Origin: Rhodospirillales bacterium
Lineage (GTDB): Bacteria > Pseudomonadota > Alphaproteobacteria > Micavibrionales > Micavibrionaceae
NCBI GenBank assembly: GCA_020638285.1
Contig: JACKIV010000002.1
Coordinates: forward strand, 124,001-188,000
Length of the DNA: 64,000 nucleotides
Reading direction: 5' to 3'
Every line of letters starts with the position of its first letter. Position 1 is the first letter of the stretch. The position numbers and the translations under genes were made by a program. Below the pieces are notes generated by a model. The model had not been told where the DNA came from. It worked only from the letters and a program-made list of their open reading frames with translations, and did not search any database. Positions 42,087 to 51,187 of the stretch are shown in pieces.

Positions 42087-42622
42087 CAAAAAAAATCACC
42101 CTTTCGATCATCGTCGCCATGGCACGCAACCGCGTGATCGGGCTGGACAATGACATGCCATGGCATATTCCCGAGGATCTCAAGAGATTCAAGGTTTTGA
42201 CAATGGGCAAGCCTGTCATCATGGGGCGCAAGACGTTCGAGTCCATTTTCAAACGGCTGGGCAAGCCTCTGCCCGGACGGACGAACATTGTGATCAGCCG
42301 GAATATGACGGCGCAGTTTCCCGGCTATACGCTGTGCGGGACACTTGATTCCGCCCTTGATGTGGCGCGTTCCGAAGCCAGAGCGCGGGGATTAAACGAG
42401 ATTTTTGTCATCGGCGGAGCGCAGATTTATGGCCTGGCCCTGCCAAAGGCCGATCGGATTTACCTGACCGAGATTGACGCCGCGCCGGGGGGGGATGCGT
42501 TTTTTCCTGAAATCGATCCGAAAATCTGGCAGACTGCGACGTCCGAGGTCCACGAAGGATTCGTGTTTCGGGACATTGTGCGCAAGGACAAACCTTCCCG
42601 AACCTTTTCGGAGATTGCATGA
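42083..42622 (+). CDS. folA: Dihydrofolate reductase
   Basis: 179 residues. Reduces dihydrofolate with NADPH. Landmarks: IIVAMARNRVIGLDNDMPWHIPEDLKRFK with the catalytic acidic residue Asp in the IPEDL helix region, MGRKTFESI, and FVIGGAQIYGLALPKADRIYLTEI. Its start overlaps the thyA stop and its stop overlaps the SCP2-domain gene start, both by ATGA-type junctions, so the three genes are translationally linked. Confidence 0.97.
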   Translation: MTKKITLSIIVAMARNRVIGLDNDMPWHIPEDLKRFKVLTMGKPVIMGRKTFESIFKRLGKPLPGRTNIVISRNMTAQFPGYTLCGTLDSALDVARSEARARGLNEIFVIGGAQIYGLALPKADRIYLTEIDAAPGGDAFFPEIDPKIWQTATSEVHEGFVFRDIVRKDKPSRTFSEIA

Positions 42623-42927
42623 CCGCTACGCTTGACGATCTGACGGCCCGGATTCAGGAAAAAGCCAGCCACTCCAACGCTCTGCACGCGCGGGTTTTAT
42701 TCGATTTCGGGCCGGAAGGCCGGATTTGCGTGGACTCTACGCAGGATCCGCCCCGCGTCGATCAGGGCGAAATAGAGCCCGATGTGACGGTTTTATGTAC
42801 AATGGCGGTTTTTGACGAAATTCTGTCCGGGACCAAAGACCCGAGCTTTGCCTTTTTGATGGGGCAAGTCAAAATTCAAGGTTCTATGGGGCTGGCGCTC
42901 AAGCTCAATGCTTTTCTGGAAGGGTAA
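42619..42927 (+). CDS. SCP2 sterol-carrier-like domain protein
   Basis: 102 residues, a stand-alone SCP2 fold: strand VLFDFGPEGRICVDS, the loop EIEPDVTVLCTMAVFDEILSGTKDPSFAFLMGQVKIQGSMGLALKLNAFL with the FxxGxxKxxGxxxLA pattern. SCP2 domains bind hydrophobic ligands such as fatty acyl groups; bacterial stand-alone copies are poorly understood. Third gene of the thyA-folA unit, overlapping folA by four bases, an unexpected pairing. Confidence 0.85.
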   Translation: MTATLDDLTARIQEKASHSNALHARVLFDFGPEGRICVDSTQDPPRVDQGEIEPDVTVLCTMAVFDEILSGTKDPSFAFLMGQVKIQGSMGLALKLNAFLEG

Positions 42928-43017
42928 GGTAAACCCTATTAAGGTCCCGTCCAATCGTCTGCGTCGGGCGTTCTGGCCGGAGCGGATCTTTTTCTCTTTT
43001 GACCCGGGTTTGGAACA

Positions 43018-43046
43018 TTGCCCTGATGTCTTCTGCGCGCTATAAG
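43018..43046 (+). promoter_or_regulatory. Candidate leuC promoter
   Basis: TTGCCC (43018-43023), 17 bases, TATAAG (43041-43046), giving a start near 43053 and a leader of about 25 bases that contains AGGAGG directly before the leuC ATG. No attenuator or leader peptide rich in Leu codons was seen. Confidence 0.45.
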
Positions 43047-43077
43047 AGATCCTTGATAGCAGGAGGTTTTCGGGATC

Positions 43078-44481
43078 ATGGCCGCACCGCGTACGCTGTT
43101 TGAAAAAATCTGGGACGATCATCTCGTTCATCAGGGCGAGGATGGGACGTGCCTGATTTACATCGATCGGCATCTGGTCCACGAGGTCACGAGTCCGCAG
43201 GCCTTCGAGGGGTTGCGCATGGCCGGGCGAACGGTTCGCAGGCCCGCCGCGACGCTGGCCGTGGCCGATCACAACGTCCCCACTACGGACCGTTCCGGCG
43301 GTATTACAGACCCGGAAAGCCGCCTTCAGGTTGAAACACTCGAGACCAACTGCGCCGAATTTGGAATTACCCATTTCGGCATGTCTGATCGCCGTCAGGG
43401 CATTGTTCACATCATCGGCCCGGAACAGGGCTTTACCCAGCCCGGCATGACCATCGTGTGCGGGGATTCCCATACATCGACTCACGGTGCGTTCGGGGCT
43501 CTGGCTTTTGGCATCGGCACGTCCGAAGTCGAGCATGTTCTGGCCACCCAGACCCTGATCCAGAAACCCGCCAGATCTATGCGGATCACGGTGGACGGGG
43601 TTTTATCTGTGGGGGTCGGTGCCAAAGACATCATTCTGGCCATCATTGGAAAAATTGGCACCGCCGGGGGAACAGGATATGTTATCGAATATGCGGGCGA
43701 GGCCATTCGCGCGCTGTCGATGGAAGGGCGGATGACCGTTTGCAATATGTCCATTGAGGCTGGCGCGCGAGCTGGCCTGATCGCGCCCGATGAGATCACA
43801 TTCGCCTATATCAAGGATCGGCCCATGGCTCCTAAAGGCGAGGATTGGGAGCGGGCGGTTGCATACTGGAAAACTTTGCCTTCCGACCCGGGGGCGGCCT
43901 ACGATGTTGAGTTTTCCCTGAACGCTGCCGATATCGCGCCGATTGTGACATGGGGGACGAGTCCGCAGGACGTAGCGCCAATTACAGGGAGCGTGCCGCG
44001 CCCTGAAGACGAGCCTGATCCGGCGCGCCGGACGGCACTGGTCCGCGCGCTGGACTATATGGGGTTGACGCCGGGAATGCGGTTGGAGGACGTGTGCGTG
44101 GATACGGTCTTTATTGGCTCGTGTACCAACGGGCGAATCGAAGATCTGCGGCAGGCCGCGCAGATTGCCTCCGGACGGACGGTCGCGCCGGGCGTGCGCG
44201 CTCTGGTTGTTCCGGGGTCCGGGCTGGTCAAGGCTCAGGCGGAATCCGAAGGGCTGGACAAGGTTTTTCTGTCTGCAGGCTTTGAGTGGCGCGAGCCGGG
44301 GTGTTCTATGTGTCTGGCCATGAATGCGGATCGGCTGGAGCCCGGCCAGCGCTGCGCCAGTACGTCAAACCGGAATTTCGAGGGGCGTCAGGGGCGCGGA
44401 GGTCGGACGCATCTGATGAGTCCTGCCATGGCCGCTGCCGCGGCGGTGACGGGCAAACTGACGGATATCAGGAAGCTCTAG
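43078..44481 (+). CDS. leuC: 3-isopropylmalate dehydratase large subunit
   Basis: 467 residues. With LeuD, isomerises 2- to 3-isopropylmalate in leucine synthesis through a [4Fe-4S] cluster. Cluster cysteines lie in IGSCTNGRIEDLR and CSMCLAMN; substrate loops VADHNVPTTDR and GDSHTSTHGAFGALAFGIGTSEVEHVLATQ are standard. The ribosome site AGGAGGTT is very strong. leuD does not follow; the next gene converges with a four-base overlap, so LeuD must be encoded elsewhere. Confidence 0.97.
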   Translation: MAAPRTLFEKIWDDHLVHQGEDGTCLIYIDRHLVHEVTSPQAFEGLRMAGRTVRRPAATLAVADHNVPTTDRSGGITDPESRLQVETLETNCAEFGITHFGMSDRRQGIVHIIGPEQGFTQPGMTIVCGDSHTSTHGAFGALAFGIGTSEVEHVLATQTLIQKPARSMRITVDGVLSVGVGAKDIILAIIGKIGTAGGTGYVIEYAGEAIRALSMEGRMTVCNMSIEAGARAGLIAPDEITFAYIKDRPMAPKGEDWERAVAYWKTLPSDPGAAYDVEFSLNAADIAPIVTWGTSPQDVAPITGSVPRPEDEPDPARRTALVRALDYMGLTPGMRLEDVCVDTVFIGSCTNGRIEDLRQAAQIASGRTVAPGVRALVVPGSGLVKAQAESEGLDKVFLSAGFEWREPGCSMCLAMNADRLEPGQRCASTSNRNFEGRQGRGGRTHLMSPAMAAAAAVTGKLTDIRKL

Positions 44482-44975
44482 AGCCAGCGGCTGACAACAT
44501 CTTTATATCGCGCATAGTCCGCCCCGAATCGATTCTGTAAATACTCTTCTTCGTGCGCAATCACAAACCGATTTATGGCAAGGGTCAGGGGGATGAGGAG
44601 CAGGGCTGCGATGGGTGCGTCCAGAAGAATGCATATTCCCATATAAAGCGCACTCAACCCCAGATAAATCGGGTTTCTGGAAAAACGATAGGGTCCGTGG
44701 CGTACAAAAGCCGTCACGGGCTTGTCCAGCCTGAAATTCGTTCCGGCATCCCGCATTGTCTTCATCGCCCAGGCGGCGATCCCCATGCCTGCTCCGATCA
44801 GGACCAGTCCGAGGGCGAGTTGGGGCCAGAAATTCAGGATTTCCAGCGGCCACATGAAGTTTAACAACAGGCCGAAAACCAGAAACGCGCCATAGAGACA
44901 AGGCGGTTTATACGCTATATCCGGGCGATCCGGTGCGGGAGCGGGTTCGGGAGGCAAGGGAGATGCGTTGTTCAT
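44478..44975 (-). CDS. Isoprenylcysteine carboxyl methyltransferase-like membrane protein
   Basis: 165 residues. After a Pro-rich head there are four hydrophobic segments. The C-terminal signature VRHGPYRFSRNPIYLGLSALYMG and HEEEYLQNRFGADYARYKDVVSRWL is the ICMT/PEMT-type motif (RHPxYxG and EExxL), which binds SAM in integral-membrane methyltransferases. Substrate unknown; bacteria lack prenylated proteins of the usual kind, so lipids or small hydrophobic compounds are more likely. Confidence 0.8.
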   Translation of the reverse strand: MNNASPLPPEPAPAPDRPDIAYKPPCLYGAFLVFGLLLNFMWPLEILNFWPQLALGLVLIGAGMGIAAWAMKTMRDAGTNFRLDKPVTAFVRHGPYRFSRNPIYLGLSALYMGICILLDAPIAALLLIPLTLAINRFVIAHEEEYLQNRFGADYARYKDVVSRWL

Positions 44976-45002
44976 GAGAACCTGACTTTCCGGGGTAAAA
45001 AA

Positions 45003-45464
45003 TCAGTTCTCGGGCGCGGCCAGAGCCACACGCAGGACCGTGTTTTCAACCGCCGTAACAATGACTGTCTGACCCACGGAAAAATCTTGATCCGATGCGA
45101 TTTTCCATGTTGAATCGTCCACCCGTATTTTCCCGAATCCGTTAACGATGGGCTCGGAAAGGGTAAAGCGTCGCCCGACATAGCCCGATCCACGTCGGTT
45201 GAGGGCGGGCTCGTCTGTTCCGGAGACAGGATGGGCGCGCCGATAAAAATGCCATCCGAACAGAGATGCGACGGATAAAATGCTCCACAGGGAAATCTGG
45301 ATTTCCCACGGAACCGGTAAAATTGCCACGATTATGCCAACGAAGGCAGCGGAAACGCCAATCCACAGGAATATAGCCCCGGGTGCGAAAACCTCTATAG
45401 CCAGAAGAACCGCCGCCAGAACGAACCATTGCCAAAAGGTCAGAGAGTCCATGAATTCAACCAT
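45003..45464 (-). CDS. NfeD-like membrane protein
   Basis: 153 residues from the ATG at 45464 with ribosome site AGGAAA. Three hydrophobic segments (LTFWQWFVLAAVLLAIEVFAPG; FLWIGVSAAFVGIIVAIL; ISLWSILSVASLFGWHFY) are followed by a soluble OB-fold domain (VGRRFTLSEPIVNGFGKIRVDDSTWKI...VGQTVIVTAVENTVLRV). This is the short NfeD type, which pairs with a stomatin-like protein encoded immediately upstream (10-base gap). Proposed to organise membrane microdomains. Confidence 0.9.
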   Translation of the reverse strand: MVEFMDSLTFWQWFVLAAVLLAIEVFAPGAIFLWIGVSAAFVGIIVAILPVPWEIQISLWSILSVASLFGWHFYRRAHPVSGTDEPALNRRGSGYVGRRFTLSEPIVNGFGKIRVDDSTWKIASDQDFSVGQTVIVTAVENTVLRVALAAPEN

Positions 45465-45474
45465 TTGGCTTTTC

Positions 45475-46407
45475 CTACCCTCTGCTCGATCCGGATTTGC
45501 CGAGGGCGTCGCTGACCAGTTCCGTAATACCACCGACCGATCCCATAATCCCGCTGGCTTCATAGGGCATGAAGATCATTTTCTGGTTCGGGGAACTGGC
45601 CAGAGCCTTGAAAGCCTCGACATATTTTTGAGCCACGAAATAATTCACCGCCTGAACGTTTCCGTGCGCGATAGCGTCGGATACCATCCGGGTTGCGTTG
45701 GCTTCGGCTTCGGCGGAGCGTTCGCGCGCTTCGGCGTCCCGGAAGGCGGATTCCTTTCGCCCTTCGGCCTCCAGAATAGCGGCCTGTTTCTGGCCTTCGG
45801 CTCGCAGAATGTCGGCTTCGCGGACCCCTTGAGCCTCCAGAACTGCCGCTCGTTTTTCACGTTCGGCTTTCATCTGGCGGGTCATGGCCTCAACCATTTC
45901 CCGGGGCGGGCTGATGTCCTTGATCTCAATGCGCGTAACCTTGACGCCCCACGGCTCAGTCGCATCGTCCACGATGCCCAGAAGACGCGCATTGATCCGG
46001 TCACGTTCGGACAGCAATTCGTCCAGATCCATCGATCCCATGACAGTTCGCAGGTTTGTCATGGTCAGATTGAGAATCGCGATTTCCAGATTCCGAACCT
46101 CATAGGCCGCCTTGGCTGCGTCCAGAACCTGATAAAAGACAACGCCATCAACCTGAACCAGCGCGTTGTCCTTGGTGATGACCTCCTGCGAGGGGACATC
46201 AAGAACCGTCTCCATCATATTGATTTTTCCGCCAATCGTGTCGATGAGCGGGACCAGAAAACTCAGGCCCGGGCGCATCGTGTGAGTGTAGCGGCCAAAG
46301 CGTTCAACCGTGTATTCCATGCCCTGTGGCACGACCCGGACAGCCTTCATGACCAGAACAAGTCCGAGAACCAGAATGGCAAGGGAGATAAAAGCAAAGG
46401 GAGTCAT
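45475..46407 (-). CDS. Stomatin/SPFH-domain protein (QmcA-like)
   Basis: 310 residues. One N-terminal membrane helix (FISLAILVLGLVLVMKAV), an SPFH domain (VPQGMEYTVERFGRYTHTMRPGLSFLVPLID; NLTMTNLRTVMGSMDLDELLSERDRINARL; WGVKVTRIEIKDISPP), then a long Ala/Glu-rich coiled coil (about 175-260). Forms ring-like oligomers in membrane microdomains and often scaffolds FtsH-type proteases. Paired with the NfeD gene downstream, a common arrangement. Confidence 0.92.
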   Translation of the reverse strand: MTPFAFISLAILVLGLVLVMKAVRVVPQGMEYTVERFGRYTHTMRPGLSFLVPLIDTIGGKINMMETVLDVPSQEVITKDNALVQVDGVVFYQVLDAAKAAYEVRNLEIAILNLTMTNLRTVMGSMDLDELLSERDRINARLLGIVDDATEPWGVKVTRIEIKDISPPREMVEAMTRQMKAEREKRAAVLEAQGVREADILRAEGQKQAAILEAEGRKESAFRDAEARERSAEAEANATRMVSDAIAHGNVQAVNYFVAQKYVEAFKALASSPNQKMIFMPYEASGIMGSVGGITELVSDALGKSGSSRG

Positions 46408-46592
46408 GATGTTATCTTTCTTTTCTTAAAAAACGATGCCGGAAAAGTATACCATTCGGGTCATGATCCCTTCAAGAAAAATGCGAAAAGGTGGGCGCTT
46501 TTTGATTTTTCTTTCCTGATTTACCGCAAGCCGCTAGAATGAAGGTCTCGTAGGATTTTTCCGGGATTTTCCTGTAACCAAGGCGGCTTGTC

Positions 46593-47075
46593 GTGAAAAG
46601 ACATAAGAACCCTTCTTCTGAAGATCCGGATCAGGAACTGCTTTGTATCCGTGAGGCGCGGTCGGATACGGATTATCATCGGGCCTATCCGATTATTCGC
46701 CAGCTTTTGCCCGATCTTGATCTTCAGACTTATGTGACGCGTGTTTTTGTTGCACGCGCAACGGGTTACAGGCTCTTTGTCGGGGAAGTCGGTGAGGAGA
46801 TTGTCGGCGTGGTTGGAATCGTGCCATCCCATAATCTTCATGATGGGTTTGCCCTTTATATTGAGCACGTTATCGTTGATAGCGCCCATCGCGGACAAGG
46901 ATACGGCAGCGCCCTGATCGGCTTTGCGGAAACACGGGCCAAGGAAGAAGGGTGTCGCCTTGTCGAACTGGATTCTGACTTCGAATTTGCAGATGCCCAT
47001 CGTCTTTATGAGGATCTGGGGTATCAGCGTTATGGGTATTGTTATATGCGTCCGCTCGCCACGAAGAGCAGTTGA
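46593..47075 (+). CDS. GNAT-family N-acetyltransferase
   Basis: 160 residues from a GTG at 46593 with an AAGGCGG ribosome site. Standard GNAT order: motif near IREARSDTDYHRAYPIIRQL, beta strand YIEHVIVDSAHRGQGYGSALIGFAETRAKEEG containing the acetyl-CoA pyrophosphate loop R-G-Q-G-Y-G, then CRLVELDSDFEFADAHRLYEDLGYQRYGY. Substrate unknown. Stand-alone gene divergent from the stomatin unit. Confidence 0.88.
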   Translation: MKRHKNPSSEDPDQELLCIREARSDTDYHRAYPIIRQLLPDLDLQTYVTRVFVARATGYRLFVGEVGEEIVGVVGIVPSHNLHDGFALYIEHVIVDSAHRGQGYGSALIGFAETRAKEEGCRLVELDSDFEFADAHRLYEDLGYQRYGYCYMRPLATKSS

Positions 47076-47247
47076 TTATTTGTCGACCTGCTTTTGGACC
47101 TCCATGGAAAAGCTTTTCTGATATCAATGTTGATTTCTCTATTAGGTTGATTTCATTTGATATTTCTTATAAAAAAGAACAAAAAGAAAACGCATATCGT
47201 CTTTTTTCTGGACAGGGGTTAAAAAATCGTTTACTGAGTCCTCCGTC

Positions 47248-49038
47248 ATGCACAAAGACAATTTTACGGAAATCAGCCTGCGGCTTTTGGCCCTGGCTGT
47301 GGTAGGGATGGTCTTTTTGTCTGCGCACGCTCTGGCCGAAAGCCGGACGTTCAGCGCGGAGCGCGAAGGCCAACACAAAACGGCGCAGGCGCCTTCTTTT
47401 CTGGAGCGCTTTTTGTCTTTTGGCATGGATTCGCAGCAGACCCGTCACATTGCTCTTGATCTTCCCGTACCAAAGCCGCAGGAAAAGCCGCTGAGAACGG
47501 GGCGTTCAGGTCCAGGTCCATCGTTTGTTCCTTTGCGCGCCCGCCCGCTTTCCGCAGAACAAAAGCTTGGTGCCTTGTCCGATCGCGATGCCCGCCTGTA
47601 CAGAGAGATTTTCGACCTTCAGGAAGGCGGCGCGTGGAACGATGCGGATCTCCTGATTGCCCAGTTGCGCGACGAACGGCTGGTGGGCTATGTTCTGGCC
47701 CAGCGTTATCTCCACCCCACCGCCTACAAATCGGAATACGGCGAATTGCAGGCGTGGATGGAGACGTGCGCGGACTATCCCATGGCCGGAAAAATTTACC
47801 GTCTTGCGCTTGCCAGGAAAAAGCGGGGCGATTCCGCACCTTTGAACAAGCCCCAAACCTTTCGTGGTCTGAAAATCGTGCCTGTGGCGGATGAAGAAAG
47901 TCCTCCCTCCGGGTCTGGCTCCACTGCGTCCGGGAGAAGCCGGATCAGGCCCTCAGGCTGGGGAGCGGCCATGGCAGCGTGGCGGCGGGAAGATTACAAG
48001 ATCGCCGCGCAGGCTTTTGAAGCAGCGGCAGCATCGCAAGATACGTCCGACTGGGGGCGGGCGGCCAGTGCTTTCTGGGCGTCCCGGGCACATCTGCGTT
48101 CAGGGGATCTGGAAAATGTTAGTCCGTGGCTTGAAAAGGCGGCATCATATCCCCGCACGTTTTATGGATTGATTGCCACACGGGCGCTCGGGCGGGATTT
48201 CGATTTTGACTGGTCTTTGGGGTTTTCGGACGAGGACGCGGCGCGTCTGGCCGCGTATCCTCAAGGTGTGCGTGCCATGGCGCTGGCCCGCGCCGGACGT
48301 TCCGACTGGGCCGAAGCCGAGTTGCGATTGATCGCGCCGGAGGGGGATGCCGCCTTGCGGGATTCACTTCTGGCCTTTGCGGCGAGTGCAAAAATTCCAG
48401 CTCTGGCCATGGAACTGGTCAGTGCGCTGCCCCCCGGTGCCCGCGCCGGATATGACGCGGCGCTTTACCCACTGGGGGATTGGGTCCCACAGGACGGCTA
48501 TAAGGTTGACCCGGCGCTTGTTCACGCCATTATCCGTCAGGAATCGCGCTTTGACCCGCAGGCGCGCAGTCACAAAGGGGCCACTGGTCTGATGCAGCTT
48601 ATGCCTGCCACTGCACGTGGTGTGATTCGTCAGGCCGGGATCGCCGCACCGGATGGAATGGTGGCCCTGAATGATCCGGTTAAAAATCTCGAAGTTGGTC
48701 AGCTTTATATCGAAGATCTGCTCGGCCAGAACCTTGTAGGTCAGGATCTGGTTTCGCTCGCCGTGGCTTATAATGCGGGGCCGGGCAATCTGGCGCGGTG
48801 GAAATCCCGGATATCGCCGATTGCCGATCCGCTTTTGTTCATTGAAACCATTCCGGTTTTCGAAACACGGGTCTATGTTGAAAGAGTTCTGACCAATTAC
48901 TGGATTTATCGCCTGCGGATGGGCGAGGACAGCCCCAGCCTCGACTCAATCGCAGCGGGCGAAACGCTTCTTCATGAAGAGAACATCGCCATGCAGACGC
49001 GGCAAGACGGTTCATCCGGCTTTTTCTTCTGGAATTAG
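47248..49038 (+). CDS. Soluble-type lytic murein transglycosylase (SLT domain)
   Basis: 596 residues. A signal peptide (LLALAVVGMVFLSAHALAES) precedes a helical superhelix domain (about 100-400, with AAMAAWRREDYKIAAQAFEAAA), like the doughnut part of Slt70, and a C-terminal SLT catalytic domain. The catalytic Glu is in VHAIIRQESRFDPQARSHKGATGLMQLMPATA, and VAYNAGPGNLARW and ETRVYVERVLTNYWIYR are family text. Cleaves glycan strands to 1,6-anhydro products, which the anmK product at 58423 can recycle. The 172 bases upstream (47076-47247) are AT-rich and likely carry its promoter. Confidence 0.92.
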   Translation: MHKDNFTEISLRLLALAVVGMVFLSAHALAESRTFSAEREGQHKTAQAPSFLERFLSFGMDSQQTRHIALDLPVPKPQEKPLRTGRSGPGPSFVPLRARPLSAEQKLGALSDRDARLYREIFDLQEGGAWNDADLLIAQLRDERLVGYVLAQRYLHPTAYKSEYGELQAWMETCADYPMAGKIYRLALARKKRGDSAPLNKPQTFRGLKIVPVADEESPPSGSGSTASGRSRIRPSGWGAAMAAWRREDYKIAAQAFEAAAASQDTSDWGRAASAFWASRAHLRSGDLENVSPWLEKAASYPRTFYGLIATRALGRDFDFDWSLGFSDEDAARLAAYPQGVRAMALARAGRSDWAEAELRLIAPEGDAALRDSLLAFAASAKIPALAMELVSALPPGARAGYDAALYPLGDWVPQDGYKVDPALVHAIIRQESRFDPQARSHKGATGLMQLMPATARGVIRQAGIAAPDGMVALNDPVKNLEVGQLYIEDLLGQNLVGQDLVSLAVAYNAGPGNLARWKSRISPIADPLLFIETIPVFETRVYVERVLTNYWIYRLRMGEDSPSLDSIAAGETLLHEENIAMQTRQDGSSGFFFWN

Positions 49039-49039
49039 G

Positions 49040-49579
49040 CTAGGATACAGTTTCGCCAGACCGTGCTTTTTTCGCCGCATTGACGATACAATCCAGAAAC
49101 CGGGGCGCTTTTTCAAGCGTCAGGGTTTGAATTCCGGCGGCGGATAAGGACCGTAGATCAGGCAGAAGCGCTGCAATGATGCGTGTATCTTCTGGCGAAA
49201 GAACGGGTTTTTCTTCTGAATGCTGCGATGATACGGAGACGTCCGGTTTCCGGTTTGAGAGAGAGTCGCCTGCACTCTGGTAGGCGTGTGCGGCCATTGC
49301 GGCCCGATCCGAAGCCGGTTGCGGCGTATTTTGAACGTCCGTCGGAAGCGGAGCCGGGGCAGGGTCTTCTGTCAACTCCTCAAGAAAAACAATCAGGGCG
49401 GAGATTGAAACAGCGGGAGCGTTGTCTTCGAACGGGTCTGCGGAGGCTTCGGATTTATCCTTGCGGTTTCTTCGGTGATCGTCCTGTGCTTCTTCGCGGA
49501 CGATGCCCTGACGGGTATCGGTTGGATCAACATTTCGAGGCGGGGATGGCCCGAAAACAGAGTCAAGACGAGTGTCCAT
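49040..49579 (-). CDS. Hypothetical acidic, largely disordered protein (179 aa)
   Basis: 179 residues. The first 130 are polar and rich in Asp, Glu, Pro and Ser, with only a short hydrophobic patch (AVSISALIVFLEEL). The last 45 (EDTRIIAALLPDLRSLSAAGIQTLTLEKAPRFLDCIVNAAKKA) could form a small helical domain. Convergent with the transglycosylase gene, whose stop is one base away. No family recognised. Confidence 0.55.
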   Translation of the reverse strand: MDTRLDSVFGPSPPRNVDPTDTRQGIVREEAQDDHRRNRKDKSEASADPFEDNAPAVSISALIVFLEELTEDPAPAPLPTDVQNTPQPASDRAAMAAHAYQSAGDSLSNRKPDVSVSSQHSEEKPVLSPEDTRIIAALLPDLRSLSAAGIQTLTLEKAPRFLDCIVNAAKKARSGETVS

Positions 49580-49609
49580 CAGCGCAACTCCGGTATTCGG
49601 AAACGGTGG

Positions 49610-50401
49610 TTACTCACGATACAGGCTGCCCACGGTCTTTTCGGTTTTGAAGAAAAACCAAGGTGCCCGGTATTCCCAGATCATCGTTCCATTTGAGAGG
49701 GTTTCGGCGGAGAACATGGCTATTTCTGCCATCATAAGCCATTGGTTCTTTCCATCCAGAAGCATCGGCTGATTCATATCTGCCGAGACGGGGCGTAGCA
49801 GGAAATTCAGGACAATCCGCCCGGATTTTCTGTTTTCGTCAAATTCAATGTCCCGCCGAATGGACTCAAAAAGAGCTTCATCGACCTCTTTGGTTAGAAG
49901 AGTTTCTATTTTATTAGCAATAACGGCGATGTATTGCCCGTTTACATCATACGGGAAATACAGAATCTCTTTGCTATTGGGATTGGCCGACAGGCGGAAA
50001 CGACGGGGCGCATTGGGATCAAAACTGCCATAGGTCTGAATTTCTTCCACACCAAGGTCGGCGATAATTTTAACGGAAATCAACTCATTGTCGAGGTTAT
50101 AGGATGCAAACCTCTGTTTCAGGGATAAAATTTCGTTGCGGGTATAAACATCCCTGTCGCTGATTCTGACATCTTCAAACTCCGGGCGACTTTCGACCCA
50201 GGCTTTGAAATCGGGCATAACGCCCCCAAGCTTGTAAAAAGCAAAGGCAACCCGTTCGGTCATGGGGTCGGTTGTTTTCTTCTTTTTGGCCATGGAGTCG
50301 AGAGGAAAGAATAAGACGCCGAGGAAAATGGCAGGCAGAAAGGCAAGAAACAGGGCGCGGGCAAGGCGGCTTTTCTTTGAAACAGGAATGAAATTTTTCA
50401 T
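49610..50401 (-). CDS. Exported hypothetical protein (263 aa)
   Basis: 263 residues from the ATG at 50401. An N-terminal signal or anchor (LARALFLAFLPAIFLGVLFFPLDSMA) precedes a domain with no recognised motif: AFYKLGGVMPDFKAWVESRPEF, LKQRFASYNLDNELISVKI and FRLSANPNSKEILYFPYDVNGQYIAVIANKIE. The later part shows a clear beta-rich pattern (GRIVLNFLLRPVSADMNQPMLLDGKNQWLMMAEIAMFSAETL). It may share a transcript with the disordered protein downstream (30-base gap). Function unknown. Confidence 0.65.
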   Translation of the reverse strand: MKNFIPVSKKSRLARALFLAFLPAIFLGVLFFPLDSMAKKKKTTDPMTERVAFAFYKLGGVMPDFKAWVESRPEFEDVRISDRDVYTRNEILSLKQRFASYNLDNELISVKIIADLGVEEIQTYGSFDPNAPRRFRLSANPNSKEILYFPYDVNGQYIAVIANKIETLLTKEVDEALFESIRRDIEFDENRKSGRIVLNFLLRPVSADMNQPMLLDGKNQWLMMAEIAMFSAETLSNGTMIWEYRAPWFFFKTEKTVGSLYRE

Positions 50402-50464
50402 GATTCTAACCCGCTGCCTTGTCATTTTGCTGAAAACAAAATTCCTATGATATTATGAACACGA

Positions 50465-51073
50465 ATGGGTACAAAAATCAAAGGTGAAAAGAGTCGATCC
50501 TCTTCCCGGTGTCGAATCTCGGCTCTGGATCGTGATTTATGGGCTCTGGCGACGCGGGATGTCGTTCCCCTTGTTTCGGAAACAGGCGTCTCGGAGGGGA
50601 ATGGCGCCTTTGTGCAAGAGCCTCAGGCGGAGCATCCCCCTACACGATCTCAAGGCAAGATGGTTTTTCAAGTTATTGATTTGGAATATAATATTCCTGT
50701 TCGAATGAAAGGAAACGAGTTTTTGCCCTCTCCATCGCCGCCTCGGACGGATGGACGGACAGAGGGTCGGCTCCGGCGCGGAAAAATCTCCATTCAGGCC
50801 CGGATTGATTTGCACGGTTATACGCGAGCGCAAGCCCAGATGACTTTGACCCGTTTTCTCATGGATTGCCATAGCCGGGATTTTCGCTGTGTCCTTGTGA
50901 TTACGGGAAAAGGGCGTCGGGCACAGGACGGGACAGAAGGAATTCTTCGGCGACATTTTCCGGAATGGGTTGCGTCTGCGCCCTTGCATAAGATTGTTCT
51001 GGCGGTTCACCCGGCCAAAGCGCGCGACGGGGGATCGGGGGCCTTTTATGTTCTCCTTCGCCGAAAACCATAA
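50465..51073 (+). CDS. Smr-domain protein
   Basis: 202 residues. A basic and low-complexity N-terminal region (1-105) is followed by a complete Smr domain: ARIDLHGYTRAQAQMTLTRFLMDCHSRDFRCVLVITGKGRRAQDGTEGILRRHFPEWV (LDLHG-type motif and TGKG) and VLAVHPAKARDGGSGAFYVLLRR. Smr domains act as nucleases or in DNA/RNA quality control (MutS2 C-terminus, ribosome rescue). Stand-alone YdaL-like proteins with this layout are common in alphaproteobacteria. Converges with nrdA. Confidence 0.9.
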   Translation: MGTKIKGEKSRSSSRCRISALDRDLWALATRDVVPLVSETGVSEGNGAFVQEPQAEHPPTRSQGKMVFQVIDLEYNIPVRMKGNEFLPSPSPPRTDGRTEGRLRRGKISIQARIDLHGYTRAQAQMTLTRFLMDCHSRDFRCVLVITGKGRRAQDGTEGILRRHFPEWVASAPLHKIVLAVHPAKARDGGSGAFYVLLRRKP

Positions 51074-51187
51074 AATCAAGGGGGGCCGTCAGAAGATCCC
51101 ATACCCCAACCGATTCCACTCAAGATCGATGGCAAAACCAGCCCATGTCATGTCGTGGCAAACTGAAAAAAGATGCAGGTCTGAGCC

